Source of the DNA: Acidobacteriota bacterium
Lineage (GTDB): Bacteria > Acidobacteriota > Terriglobia > Acidiferrales > UBA7541
Assembly: GCA_021324935.1 (NCBI GenBank)
Contig: JAJPIE010000002.1
Location: 1-54,148 of the forward strand
Direction: 5' to 3'
Length of the DNA: 54,148 nucleotides
How positions within the stretch are numbered: the first letter of the stretch is position 1; each line of letters starts with the position of its first letter. The position numbers and the translations under genes were made by a program. The notes below the pieces were generated by a model. That model saw nothing but the letters and a program-made list of their open reading frames with translations, was not told where the DNA came from and made no database searches. Shown piece after piece: positions 1-8,020 of this stretch.

Positions 1-85
1 AAAGAAAGAAAGAAAGAAAGAAAGAATGAATGAATAAATTAAAGTAAGTAAGTAATTAATTAAGTAAGTAATAATAATAAGAAAA
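1..85. repeat. A-rich tetranucleotide microsatellite
   Basis: The window opens with AAAG units that decay into AATG, AAGT and AAT units until about position 85. The tract is far more AT-rich than anything else here. It continues off the left edge, so its full length is unknown. No gene overlaps it; the next real gene starts at 294. Confidence 0.85.
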
Positions 86-293
86 GACAAACACAAAGGC
101 GCTGAGAGCGAGGAATTGCACGGAGGGAAGCTGGCAGCAATCCCTCTTGCTAAAGGCTAAGGGCTGACAGCTAATGGGTCGTAGTTTATTCCTGCGACTG
201 AGCGCGGACGACGGATCGCCAAGAAAGTGTTGGGAGAATGAGGCGAGGATGAGTAGAATCGCGGCAACCGCAGGGCGGAATCCGGAGGAAACG

Positions 294-653
294 ATGAGAA
301 AAGCGACGGCAATGGCGGCACTGGTGGCGCTGGCGATGGTGGTTGCGAGCGTGTGGACGGGACCGGCGGCAGCGGCAGGGGAGGAGAAGCCGGAGATTGT
401 CGAGTTGACAGGAATTCTGGTGAAAGTGTCCGCGGTGGGAGCGGAGACGACCGGGTGGGAACTGCACCTGGCCAATCCAGTGACCATCGACGGGAAGTCC
501 GTGCGGTCGGTGGAACTGGAGGGAGACGCGCACAAATTTCAGAAGCTGGAGAACCTGCGCATCGGCGTGAAAGGAATCGTGACCCATCGCCAAGGGACGG
601 AGAACGGCGACCGGATCGTGATCAAGGTGCAGAAGATCAAAGAGAATGTGTAG
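294..653 (+). CDS. Small secreted protein of unknown function
   Basis: A 119-residue protein. Residues 1-27 form a classic signal peptide (MRKATAM, a hydrophobic stretch, then an Ala-rich cleavage region before GEEKPE), so the mature product should be periplasmic. The rest is a short beta-rich domain (VELTGILVKVSAVG, WELHLANPVTIDGK) that resembles a small OB/SH3-like barrel in pattern only. I chose the ATG at 294 because GGAGGAA lies just upstream; the longer in-frame start at 174 would bury the signal peptide. The gene stands alone. No family recognised. Confidence 0.7.
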   Translation: MRKATAMAALVALAMVVASVWTGPAAAAGEEKPEIVELTGILVKVSAVGAETTGWELHLANPVTIDGKSVRSVELEGDAHKFQKLENLRIGVKGIVTHRQGTENGDRIVIKVQKIKENV

Positions 654-723
654 GCGCTCGGGAGCGACCGGCGATCAGCGGCGAGAGGATGACCGCCGAA
701 AAAAGCGGATATCCGATGCGGAA

Positions 724-1887
724 CTAGGGCTGGCGCTGGACGTGGTCGAGGGGCTTCCAGTCGCCATTGAAGAGCGAAGAAGGGTTGAGATTGGGATCGT
801 CGCTGAGGACGAATTCGTTGTTGCCGTTGGTCCAGGCATTTCCGTAAAGGCTGCTTAGCTCGTAGGTTTTGCCCGTGGCCGGGTCCCGGTAGGGTTCGAC
901 GCCGCGAATCAACTCGTCGGCGCCGACGACGGTCTGGTTCATGCCGCGAGCGCGATTGGCCACCACGCCGTTGATGACTTCCACTTCATGCTGCTGGAAT
1001 TGCCGGATCATCTGAGCGCGAATCTGGCGCTGGTTCTGCTGGAACTCGGTGAGGTGATCGACCATGCCGATATATTGCCTTTGCCACTCGGGTTCCCAAC
1101 GGAGACTGGCACGGATCATGCGGAAGAGCGCTTCGTTGGCGCCGAGCTGGCCTTGCGGCGCGCGCATGGCGTAGAGCATCACGGCGCGGCAGTTGATGCC
1201 CTGCGTGGCGCCGGAACCGGTGGAGATGGTGGTGGCTTCGGCGACGCTCACCGCGGTGATCCACTCTTCGACGGGCTTGCCATCGAGATCGTATTTGAGG
1301 CGGGCGCGCGCCGAGTCGCCCTGAAATTGCACAGGCTGGCCGCCGCGAGAGGCTTGCTGGCCCAGGGCCTGCGCGCGGTTACCGATGAGTTGCTGGATGT
1401 CGGGGAGCGGCTCGAAGCTGACGGGCTCCTTGCCCGGGCGGTATTTCGGAAGCACGACCCTTTTCAGGACTTCGGCGGCGGGGATGGGGGGATTTACCGG
1501 GCATGGTTTCAGACCCGTCTGCTGGCCCTGCTGATTTTCCATCACAAGATATTTCTGGACCGCGGGACTATTGGCGTATTGCCAGGTGAAGGAGGGAAAG
1601 GCCTCGAAGGCCAGCTTTCCGTCCGGGCTCCGCGCGAGGAAGGAAACGGCGGCGAGGTCCGGGAAACACCCGCGATTGCCCCATTGGACTTTGCTTTGAA
1701 ATTGCCAATCGGCGGGGATCAACAGGTCGGCAGCGGGAACGGGTTTGCCAAAGCCCGCCTGGTCGACTACCTGGACCTGTTTCATTTTGAAGGCCGAGCC
1801 TTTGCCAGCGGTGAACGCCCAGGCAGAAGCAAGCAGGACGGCAAAGCTGACGACCAGCCACCTGGGACTGGAAGAGAGAGGAGCCAT
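724..1887 (-). CDS. Secreted protein of unknown function
   Basis: A 387-residue protein. The N-terminus (MAPLSSSPRW, a hydrophobic run to about residue 30, then a small-residue region) is a signal peptide. The mature part has a conserved-looking core (FEAFPSFTWQYANSP, a CPVNPPIPAAEVL stretch, then YLVMENQQ) and a Gln-rich helical region near residues 270-310. The C-terminus (TGKTYELSSLYGNAWTNG) looks like a small folded end domain. I prefer the start at 1887 because AAAGGACT precedes it; an in-frame ATG at 1908 would add seven residues. It probably acts in the periplasm; no enzyme motif is visible. Confidence 0.75.
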   Translation of the reverse strand: MAPLSSSPRWLVVSFAVLLASAWAFTAGKGSAFKMKQVQVVDQAGFGKPVPAADLLIPADWQFQSKVQWGNRGCFPDLAAVSFLARSPDGKLAFEAFPSFTWQYANSPAVQKYLVMENQQGQQTGLKPCPVNPPIPAAEVLKRVVLPKYRPGKEPVSFEPLPDIQQLIGNRAQALGQQASRGGQPVQFQGDSARARLKYDLDGKPVEEWITAVSVAEATTISTGSGATQGINCRAVMLYAMRAPQGQLGANEALFRMIRASLRWEPEWQRQYIGMVDHLTEFQQNQRQIRAQMIRQFQQHEVEVINGVVANRARGMNQTVVGADELIRGVEPYRDPATGKTYELSSLYGNAWTNGNNEFVLSDDPNLNPSSLFNGDWKPLDHVQRQP

Positions 1888-2364
1888 GCGGAGTCCTTTC
1901 GTTTTCACGGCACGCCGGGTATTGGGAAAGAATCGGGATGGCCCGGTTGGACCGACGGCCGACTATGCGGGACTTGTGGGAACCGGCAAAGTGGCAGGAA
2001 GGGGCACGAGAAGACATATCGGGGCAGAAGGAGGCGGAAGACGGTTTGGGGAACGCCAGGAATAAGGAGGCGTGGCCCCGGAGAGCGCCGGTTTGTCAAA
2101 CGTCCACCCAAGCGGACTGGGACGTGATGGCGGACACCGCCCGCAGCGCCGCAAGCGCGTTTTGTGGTGGGAGCAACGTATCCACTTCGACGTGCCATGG
2201 GCTGGCGCAAGCTGCCGGCTCATGGCACGACTTTTTTATGGGACGCGGAAGGGCGCTGAGTGATGAGAGTGGACGGCGCGAAAGACTCGGAGGGTGAAGT
2301 GGGCAAGCGATAGCCCGTGCAAGGCAAAGCGCGCCGTTGAAAGAAATGTCCTGGAGGCCAAGGC
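1888..2364. other. Gap without a supported gene
   Basis: About 480 bases between two minus-strand genes. Short open frames exist on both strands but none has a ribosome site or recognisable product. The only clear element is the terminator-like hairpin at 2191-2237, annotated separately. Confidence 0.5.
2191..2237 (+). terminator. Strong intrinsic-terminator hairpin with no obvious upstream gene
   Basis: CGTGCCATG at 2191-2199 pairs exactly with CATGGCACG at 2221-2229. The stem continues inward with GC and GU pairs to a tiny loop near 2209, and six T follow at 2232-2237. The T-run makes it a plus-strand terminator, yet both flanking genes are on the minus strand, so the transcript it ends is unknown and may be a small RNA. 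Confidence 0.65.
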
Positions 2365-2679
2365 TTAAGGATGAGCGATATCCGCGGCGGCGGATTTCGC
2401 GTCCCGGAGTTGAGGGCTACGCCAGTTCCAGACGTTGTAGGAATAGAGCGCGATGCAGAAGAGATTGGCGGGGATGAAGCCGAACTGGGCGGTGCGGGCG
2501 GCGATGACGCAGACAATCACGCTGTTTGCGCCGGCCACCATCCATCCTTGCCAGAATTTCCTTCCGATGAGCAGCGTCGAAAGAATGGTAAGCACGCAAG
2601 AGATGTAATCCAACCGGAGCACGATCACTTTCACCTGGCCACTGGGTCTTTGGTGCGCGTTACGCGCATCAGACCGCAT
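2365..2679 (-). CDS. Small PnuC-like membrane protein
   Basis: A 104-residue protein with three hydrophobic segments: about residues 23-42, 47-63 and 69-84. The pattern (LIGRKFWQGWMVAGANSVIV, then FIPANLFCIALYSYNVWNWR) resembles one repeat of the nicotinamide-riboside transporter family PnuC, including the Trp-rich ends. Full PnuC proteins have roughly seven helices and more than 200 residues, so this could be a half-size relative or an unrelated small membrane protein. The first 18 residues are polar and the true start may be an internal GTG. Transport of an NAD precursor is only a guess. Confidence 0.55.
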   Translation of the reverse strand: MRSDARNAHQRPSGQVKVIVLRLDYISCVLTILSTLLIGRKFWQGWMVAGANSVIVCVIAARTAQFGFIPANLFCIALYSYNVWNWRSPQLRDAKSAAADIAHP

Positions 2680-3220
2680 TTTTGCGGCCTGGAGTCAGGC
2701 TAGCATCGGGGTTTCAGGTGAATAACTGTTCTGGAGTTCAGTTTCGCCTGGAATGTCCTCAGCTGGTAAACGGGCAAACGGATGAGTTGGCTCTCATGCT
2801 CGGATGGCGGGACGGTGGGCGCGGGAGGATGGAATGATGAGGCCGATGTTCCGGTGACTTGACGAGGCTTCGCGAAGGAGAACGAAGCGGGATTCACGCA
2901 GAGACGCGGAGTGCGCAGAGTTTCTGAGCAAGGAAAAGTCCACCCGCGGGTGAGGCCGCAGCGCTGACTGAGCCTGAGAATGGCAAAGCGAAAAGAAGGA
3001 GGCGCCCGGCCGGTAAGGTGCAGACAACTTCGTTTGTGCCAGAGAAGCCGGGCAAGACAACGAGAGTTGCACGAAGAGATACAGTGCGTTTGACTGGCTA
3101 CCTGCACGAAGATATGCTGAAGTTCCTTCCCGAAAGGCGAGACTTCCGCGCCTTTCTGTATTGCACCGTTAAAAACCAATCGTCCAGCCCAACCTCTCGC
3201 GGCCAGGCGGAGGCTGCAGA
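2680..3220. repeat. Gap with a degenerate 'CAGAGACGCGGAG' repeat
   Basis: A 540-base gap. One copy of the polar repeat ACGCAGAGACGCGGAG lies at 2894-2925. No gene is supported here; a long minus-strand open frame across it (2700-3605) lies opposite the MCP-like gene and has an incoherent composition. Confidence 0.5.
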
Positions 3221-4138
3221 ATGCGCCCGTCGAAAAAAACGGGAACCCATCCGAAAGGGACATCGGCGGTCGAAGACGTCCGCAGCGATGGATATGGAGA
3301 AGAGTTGCATGAAGTGCATGAATCGCAGCAGATGCGCCGGATCGCGCAGTTGGAAGAGCAAGTAGCGGCTTATCGCGGCTGGCTGCAGAAAATCGGAGAG
3401 GTGGCCGAGGAAGCGGCACAAGGCAACCTGGAATCCCGGCTGTTGAGACTCGAAGAAGCCGTGGACCTCGGGGTGGTGGGAAATTCCGTGAACCACCTTT
3501 TGGACCTGATGGACGCATTCCTGCGCGAAGCAGGCGCGACTCTGGAGCACGCGAGCCACGGAAAATTCTACCGGCGGGTTTTGCTGCGAGGAATGCGCGG
3601 CACATTCCGGCACAAATCGCAGCTGATCAATGAGGCGATTGAGAGAATGGCTGGGAACGCGGCGTCACTTGAGAAAGTAAAGCAACTGGTCCGGCAATCG
3701 GCGGAGATCGCCGCCGGCGCGGCGGAAGAATCGCGCCAGGCGAATACGGTGGTCAAGCAACTCTCGGACGCTTCGGCAAAGATCGACAATGTGGTGAAGT
3801 TCATTTCCAACATGGCCTGGGAGACAAGCTTGCTTTCGCTGAACGCCACCATCGAAGCGGCACGGGCGGGAGAGGCGGGACTGGGCTTTGGAGTGGTGGC
3901 GCAGGAAGTGAAAAATCTGGCGGAGCAAACCTCCTCGGCCGCGGAGGAGATAACCCGCGAGATCGCCGTGATCGGCACGGAAGTTCGCCGGACGGCGCAG
4001 GCCATCGGAGCGATGGACCAGACGATCAGCAAGATGAAGGAGATTTCGGCCACGATCGAGCACGCGGTGATCAACCAAACGGCGAAATTGGGAAAGAGCA
4101 ACGGGGCGGGCCGCAAGGGGGTTGGAAGGAAAATTTGA
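3221..4138 (+). CDS. Soluble methyl-accepting chemotaxis-like signalling protein
   Basis: A 305-residue protein with no signal peptide or membrane segment. Residues 38-70 form a coiled coil. Residues 70-145 match a module common in soluble MCPs ([37 protein letters not shown]). Residues about 145-275 are the methyl-accepting signalling domain; the hairpin tip [17 protein letters not shown] followed by [14 protein letters not shown] is diagnostic for CheA/CheW binding. After [13 protein letters not shown] the usual second helix is missing and the protein ends in a basic tail, so the antiparallel bundle is asymmetric. A GGAGG lies about 8 bases before the ATG at 3221. No chemotaxis partner is nearby. 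Confidence 0.85.
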   Translation: MRPSKKTGTHPKGTSAVEDVRSDGYGEELHEVHESQQMRRIAQLEEQVAAYRGWLQKIGEVAEEAAQGNLESRLLRLEEAVDLGVVGNSVNHLLDLMDAFLREAGATLEHASHGKFYRRVLLRGMRGTFRHKSQLINEAIERMAGNAASLEKVKQLVRQSAEIAAGAAEESRQANTVVKQLSDASAKIDNVVKFISNMAWETSLLSLNATIEAARAGEAGLGFGVVAQEVKNLAEQTSSAAEEITREIAVIGTEVRRTAQAIGAMDQTISKMKEISATIEHAVINQTAKLGKSNGAGRKGVGRKI

Positions 4139-4555
4139 GTGGCGAGCGAGAGGGAGGCAAACAGGAGAGCCGTGGCGCGGAGTCCGCGCGGGGAGCCGAT
4201 GCGGGGGATGAAACAAAGAGAACGCAGAGGATCGGGAAGAATAGGCTGGCATGGAGGCTGGCGCTAGGGGTGTGAAGAAAGCGGGGGAAGAAAAACCAGC
4301 GCCTCGAAAAGCACGGGGTACAGCAAGCGGCGAAAGCAGAGAGGGCGGGGTGATTCGCAGAGAAGAGTCTCACCACAGAGTTAACAGAGGGGGGCAGAGG
4401 GAGCGGAGAGTTGGGCGGCGAGAGTTGGAGTCGTTCAGGTAACTGACGAAAACCTGCACCCTGAAAATCACAAGGTGCGGCACCCGCATGGTGCCAATCG
4501 GGAGATTTATCCCGCAGAGAGCGCGGGGTGGCGCAAAGTTGGCGTTCCCGGGGGA
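4139..4555. repeat. Gap with polar repeats
   Basis: A 417-base gap. It contains a small hairpin of the GTAG class near 4243-4272 (GGCTGGC and its partner around a short loop) and CACAGAG-type repeats at 4203-4225 and 4371-4405. No gene is supported. Confidence 0.5.
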
Positions 4556-5512
4556 TCAGGAAGACCGGGCGGATTCGGTGAGGAAGAGGCCGACTAAGGC
4601 GAGGGCGGCGCCGAGGAGTTCGGCGAGGGAGCCGCGTTCGTTGAGGAAGAGGATGCCGAGGAGGGTGGCTGCTACCGGGAGGAAATAGGTGAAGGCGCTG
4701 AGCTGGGAGGCCTGAAGGTAGCGGAGGAGCCAGAAGTAAAAGAGGTAGGCGAGCGTGGAGCTGAAGCAGGCGGTGAAGGCGAAGCAGGCCCAGGCTTGCC
4801 AGGGGACGGCGCGGTAGTTGGCGAACGGGCCGAACGAGATGGCCTGGTGGATGGCGATGGGAAGGACGATGAGGGCGCCGAGGAGGTAGTTCCAAGTGGT
4901 CATGGTGAGGGCATCGTAATTCCCTGCTACGCGCTTGCCGAGGACGACATAGAGCGCAAAGGCGATGGAGCCGCAGAGGGTGATGAAGTCGCCCAAGAGC
5001 GTGGGCGAGTGGCGGCCGACTCCGCCGGAAGCGGAGGCGAGGATGGCAACGCCGATGAAGGAGACGGCCATGCCCAGGGCTTTGCCCCAGGTGAGCGATT
5101 CGAGGCGAAAGAGCACCGCGAGGATGAGGGCGTAGATGGGTCCCATGCCGAGGATGATGGCGGAGTGGGCGACGCTGGTGGAACGCAAGCCGACCGTGAA
5201 GCACATCTGGTTGAGGGAAACGCAGAAGAAACCGAGATAGGCGAAGGTGAAGAGGTCGCGGAGAGTGCGGGGCTGCTTGTGGGCCTTGAGGTCGGCGGCG
5301 AAGGCGGGCGAGCGCGCGGCGATGGGGTAGACGAAGAGCATGAAGGCGGCCGCGGCGACGACGCGGAACGAAGCCATGGTGAGCGGCGGGAGATAGCGGA
5401 GAGCGTATTTGGTGGTGAGGTAGTTGACGCTCCAGATGGCCATGATGAGGGTGATGCAGGAATAGAGGATGGAATTGGAAGGACGGTGGCCGTCGGCGTT
5501 GGTTATGCGCAC
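4556..5512 (-). CDS. EamA/DMT-superfamily transporter
   Basis: A 318-residue integral membrane protein with ten predicted helices in two five-helix halves, the normal DMT architecture. Typical features are IWSVNYLTTKYALRYLPP in helix 1, FFCVSLNQMCFTVGLRSTSV, and in the second half LGDFITLCGSIAFALYVVLG. The end ILFLNERGSLAELLGAALAL is the classic final helix pair. Substrate cannot be predicted; the family exports amino acids and other metabolites. The start is a GTG at 5512, and a good -10 box (TATAAT) is read on the minus strand at 5552-5547, giving a short leader. Confidence 0.88.
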   Translation of the reverse strand: MRITNADGHRPSNSILYSCITLIMAIWSVNYLTTKYALRYLPPLTMASFRVVAAAAFMLFVYPIAARSPAFAADLKAHKQPRTLRDLFTFAYLGFFCVSLNQMCFTVGLRSTSVAHSAIILGMGPIYALILAVLFRLESLTWGKALGMAVSFIGVAILASASGGVGRHSPTLLGDFITLCGSIAFALYVVLGKRVAGNYDALTMTTWNYLLGALIVLPIAIHQAISFGPFANYRAVPWQAWACFAFTACFSSTLAYLFYFWLLRYLQASQLSAFTYFLPVAATLLGILFLNERGSLAELLGAALALVGLFLTESARSS

Positions 5513-5546
5513 GGGAGTGGGAGAGGCGAGGACATTGCCGAGGACA

Positions 5547-5552
5547 ATTATA
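5547..5552 (-). promoter_or_regulatory. Probable -10 box for the DMT transporter
   Basis: TATAAT is read on the minus strand at 5552-5547, about 35 bases before the GTG start. The -35 region is weak (TTGCC-like), so this is only a plausible sigma70 promoter. Confidence 0.4.
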
Positions 5553-5633
5553 CGCAGGAAAGTTTAGGCAAGTGAGTGCTGGAAAAACGGCCGGCAGCCG
5601 GCGGAGGGCAAAGAGAGAGAGGGTGAGAAAGGC

Positions 5634-5853
5634 GAAAATAGAAAATTAGAATGGGATTGGGTTGAAATCGTGCCTCGGTCCCTCCACTTCGGCCCGCAAA
5701 CGTCGCGGGTCTTCGGTCGGGATGACAGCGCGCATGAGGAGGGCGCGGAGAATCGGGGGGCAAGTATTAGAGGGGTGCCGCGATCCCTCCGCTTCGCGGC
5801 CCGGGGCGCAAGAACCGCGCGGAAGAAAATCGGGCCGCTCCGGTGGGGATGAC
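5634..5853 (+). repeat. Cluster of polar repeats (one family D, two family A)
   Basis: Family D (GAAAATAGAAAATTAGAA-like) is at 5634-5655. Two family A copies follow, at 5664-5726 and 5776-5853. Family A begins with GGTCCCTCCACT or GATCCCTCCGCT, passes through CGGCCCGCA and ends in CGGTCGGGATGACA or CGGTGGGGATGACA. Both point the same way. Confidence 0.8.
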
Positions 5854-5868
5854 AAAGAAGGAGAAGCG

Positions 5869-6975
5869 TCAAGCGAAGTGGAGTTTGCGGACGGTGAGGG
5901 AGTCGATGCGGTCGGGGCGGGGTTGGAAGCCGATGCCGGGGGCGTGCGGGACTTTGATGGTGCCCTGGGGAGTGACGGTGACTTCGGGGGAGATGATGTC
6001 TTCGTGCCAGTAGCGGGCGCTGGCGGAGACGTCGCCGGGCAGAGAGAAATTGGACAGCGTGGACAGGGCGATGTTGTGGGCGCGGCCAACGCCGGATTCG
6101 AGCATGCCGCCGCACCAGTTGGGGATGGAATATTTCTGACAGAGATCGTGGATGCGTTTGACCTGCAGGTGGCCACCGACACGGCCGAGTTTCACGTTGA
6201 TGATTTTGCAGGCGCCGAGGGAAGCGGCGGCTTCGGCTTGTTCGTAGGTGTGGATGCACTCGTCGAGGCAAATGGGGGTCTGGAGCTGCTTCTGGAGCTG
6301 GACGTGGTTGTAGAGGTCGTCCCAGCCGAGAGGCTGCTCGATCATCATGAGGTAGAAAGCGTCGAGCTGCTGGAGGAGCTGGAGATCGTCCAGGGTATAG
6401 GCGGAGTTGGCGTCGACAGAGAGCTTGATGCGGGGATGAAGATTGCGGATGTGGTGAACGACGGCGACATCCTTGCCGGGTTTGATTTTGAGCTTGATGC
6501 GCTGGTAGCCGGCATCGAGTTCTTTTTTGACGGTGGCGGCGAGTTCCTCGAGCGTGTCCTTGATGCCGATGGAGACGCCGCAGGGAATTTCTTCGCGGGT
6601 GCCACCGAGGAGTTTCCAGAGCGGAAGATTCTTGAGTTTAGCTTCGGCGTCCCAGGCGGCGGCTTCGAGGGCGGCCTTGGCCATGTTGTGTCCGCGGACG
6701 CGAGCGAGGAGATCCCAGATTTCGGCGGCAGAGGCGATGCTCTTCCCTCTTAGCATGGGCCAGAGATAGGTGGTGAGGATGTGCCAGCAGGTGTCGGTGG
6801 TTTCTGGAGAGTAGAAAGGATCTTCGCCGGCGGTGCATTCACCCCAGCCGATCATGCCGTCGAGGTCCAGTTCGGCGAGAAGGATGCGGCGTTCCGTGAC
6901 GCGATCCATGGAGGTTTCGAAAGGATGAAGGAGCTTGAGATGGATTTCGCGGAGGGTCAGTTGACGAATTTGCAT
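5869..6975 (-). CDS. menC: MenC-type enolase-superfamily enzyme (o-succinylbenzoate synthase / N-acylamino-acid racemase)
   Basis: A 368-residue protein of the muconate-lactonizing subgroup of the enolase superfamily. Catalytic features are all visible: the KLKIKPG base pair of lysines (about 163-169), metal ligands in SVDANSAY, MIEQPL and LDECI, and the second-side lysine in NVKLGRVGG, then WCGGMLESGVG. The length fits type-2 MenC. Such enzymes make o-succinylbenzoate for menaquinone or racemise N-succinylamino acids, and many do both. No other men gene is here; the upstream neighbour is a GNAT acyltransferase ending 90 bases away on the same strand, which favours the amino-acid role. The start has an AAGGA site. 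Confidence 0.9.
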   Translation of the reverse strand: MQIRQLTLREIHLKLLHPFETSMDRVTERRILLAELDLDGMIGWGECTAGEDPFYSPETTDTCWHILTTYLWPMLRGKSIASAAEIWDLLARVRGHNMAKAALEAAAWDAEAKLKNLPLWKLLGGTREEIPCGVSIGIKDTLEELAATVKKELDAGYQRIKLKIKPGKDVAVVHHIRNLHPRIKLSVDANSAYTLDDLQLLQQLDAFYLMMIEQPLGWDDLYNHVQLQKQLQTPICLDECIHTYEQAEAAASLGACKIINVKLGRVGGHLQVKRIHDLCQKYSIPNWCGGMLESGVGRAHNIALSTLSNFSLPGDVSASARYWHEDIISPEVTVTPQGTIKVPHAPGIGFQPRPDRIDSLTVRKLHFA

Positions 6976-7065
6976 CGAGAGTCCTTGGGATGAAAAAGGT
7001 GAGAATAAGAATTATCACAGAGACCACAGAGAAGCACAAAGGACACAAAGGCAGAAGGGGACATT

Positions 7066-7785
7066 TCAGAAGTCGGACCAAGGATGGAGGAGGTAGTCGG
7101 CGCCATCGGGAGTAAAGCGGACGGAGGTGGCAGCGTAGTTTTTAGAGAACCAGTGCTGAAATTCGGAGCGAACTTTGGACTGAACGCGTGCAGCGGATTC
7201 CGGATCGAGTTTGGGCAGGTGGATGACGGCGGGGGTGTCCGGAGGCTCGGGGGCCACATCGTTGATGGCGGCGACGACGCGAGGGGAATCAAGATGCCAT
7301 TCGCAGAGGAGGCGATCGGTGGGCAGGCCGCGATGGAGCGGGCTCGAAGTGATGCCGTAGAAATTGGGGATGTAGGTGCGGACGATGGCGCCGAGACGGT
7401 TGAGATTGAAATGGGCGTTGCGGGTTTCGAGCGGGTCGAAGGTCCATTCGACGAGGCGGATGTCGCGCGAAAGGGCTTCTTCGCGCTGGAAGAGTTTGAG
7501 GGAGCGGCCGACTTTGCGATTGCGGTATTCGGCGAGGACGCCGGTCATGTGGGAGTGGAGGTAGGGGATTTTGTCGCGGACGCCAGCGAGAGCCATGGTG
7601 AAGCCGATCATGTGGTCGCCGTCGAAGGCGCCAAGGACCTGGCCACCCGTGTGATTGGCGACGACAAAGGTGACGTAGGGTTCGGTTTCGAGGTCGGACT
7701 CGCCCCAGACGGCTTTTTGGAGATCGACGCAGCAGTGGAAGTCTTCCAACGTGGTGCAGCGGCGGATTTGGATGGGAGAAGTCAT
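7066..7785 (-). CDS. GNAT-superfamily acyltransferase (COG3375-like)
   Basis: A 239-residue protein. It opens with IQIRRCTTLEDFHCCVDLQ followed by KAVWGESDLE, then the GNAT core: HMTGVLAEYRNRKVGRSLK is the acyl-CoA pyrophosphate-binding loop, and WTFDPLETRNAHFNLNRLGA plus YIPNFYG are typical of the COG3375 subgroup. I place the start at 7785 (MTSPIQ); the longer open frame upstream is only translated repeat DNA. It lies upstream of the menC homologue on the same strand. In Geobacillus, a GNAT N-succinyltransferase with an N-succinylamino-acid racemase converts D- to L-amino acids; the pairing here suggests the same. Confidence 0.8.
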   Translation of the reverse strand: MTSPIQIRRCTTLEDFHCCVDLQKAVWGESDLETEPYVTFVVANHTGGQVLGAFDGDHMIGFTMALAGVRDKIPYLHSHMTGVLAEYRNRKVGRSLKLFQREEALSRDIRLVEWTFDPLETRNAHFNLNRLGAIVRTYIPNFYGITSSPLHRGLPTDRLLCEWHLDSPRVVAAINDVAPEPPDTPAVIHLPKLDPESAARVQSKVRSEFQHWFSKNYAATSVRFTPDGADYLLHPWSDF

Positions 7786-7818
7786 GAGGAAGAAGTGGCG
7801 AGGAAAGGGGAGAAAAAA

Positions 7819-7914
7819 TAGTAATTGGAAGATAGAAAATAGTGGCGGGTTGAAATTGTGCCCGGGTCCCTCCACTCCGGCCCGCAAAAAACGGGGGCCT
7901 CCGGTCGGGAAGAC
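7819..7914 (+). repeat. Family D plus family A repeat
   Basis: GGAAGATAGAAAATAGTGG (family D) at about 7825-7845 is followed by a family A copy at 7856-7914, ending in CGGTCGGGAAGACA. The downstream gap to mazG holds nothing else. Confidence 0.75.
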
Positions 7915-8020
7915 AGAAAAAGAAGAAGACAAGGCGGTGACAAAGATGGACGCCAGGTGTTACGGCCAGGGCTAACGTTTGCCGCGCCAGCGACGGTTTG
8001 CAAAGATGAGGCGTCGAGGA

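Noticed and set aside
1938..2297. Plus-strand frame leading into the hairpin at 2191
   Set aside because: No ribosome site and composition like non-coding DNA; the hairpin is better explained as a terminator.
2700..3605. Long minus-strand frame of 301 codons
   Set aside because: It overlaps the well-supported MCP-like gene on the opposite strand, contains repeat sequence, and has no recognisable domain.
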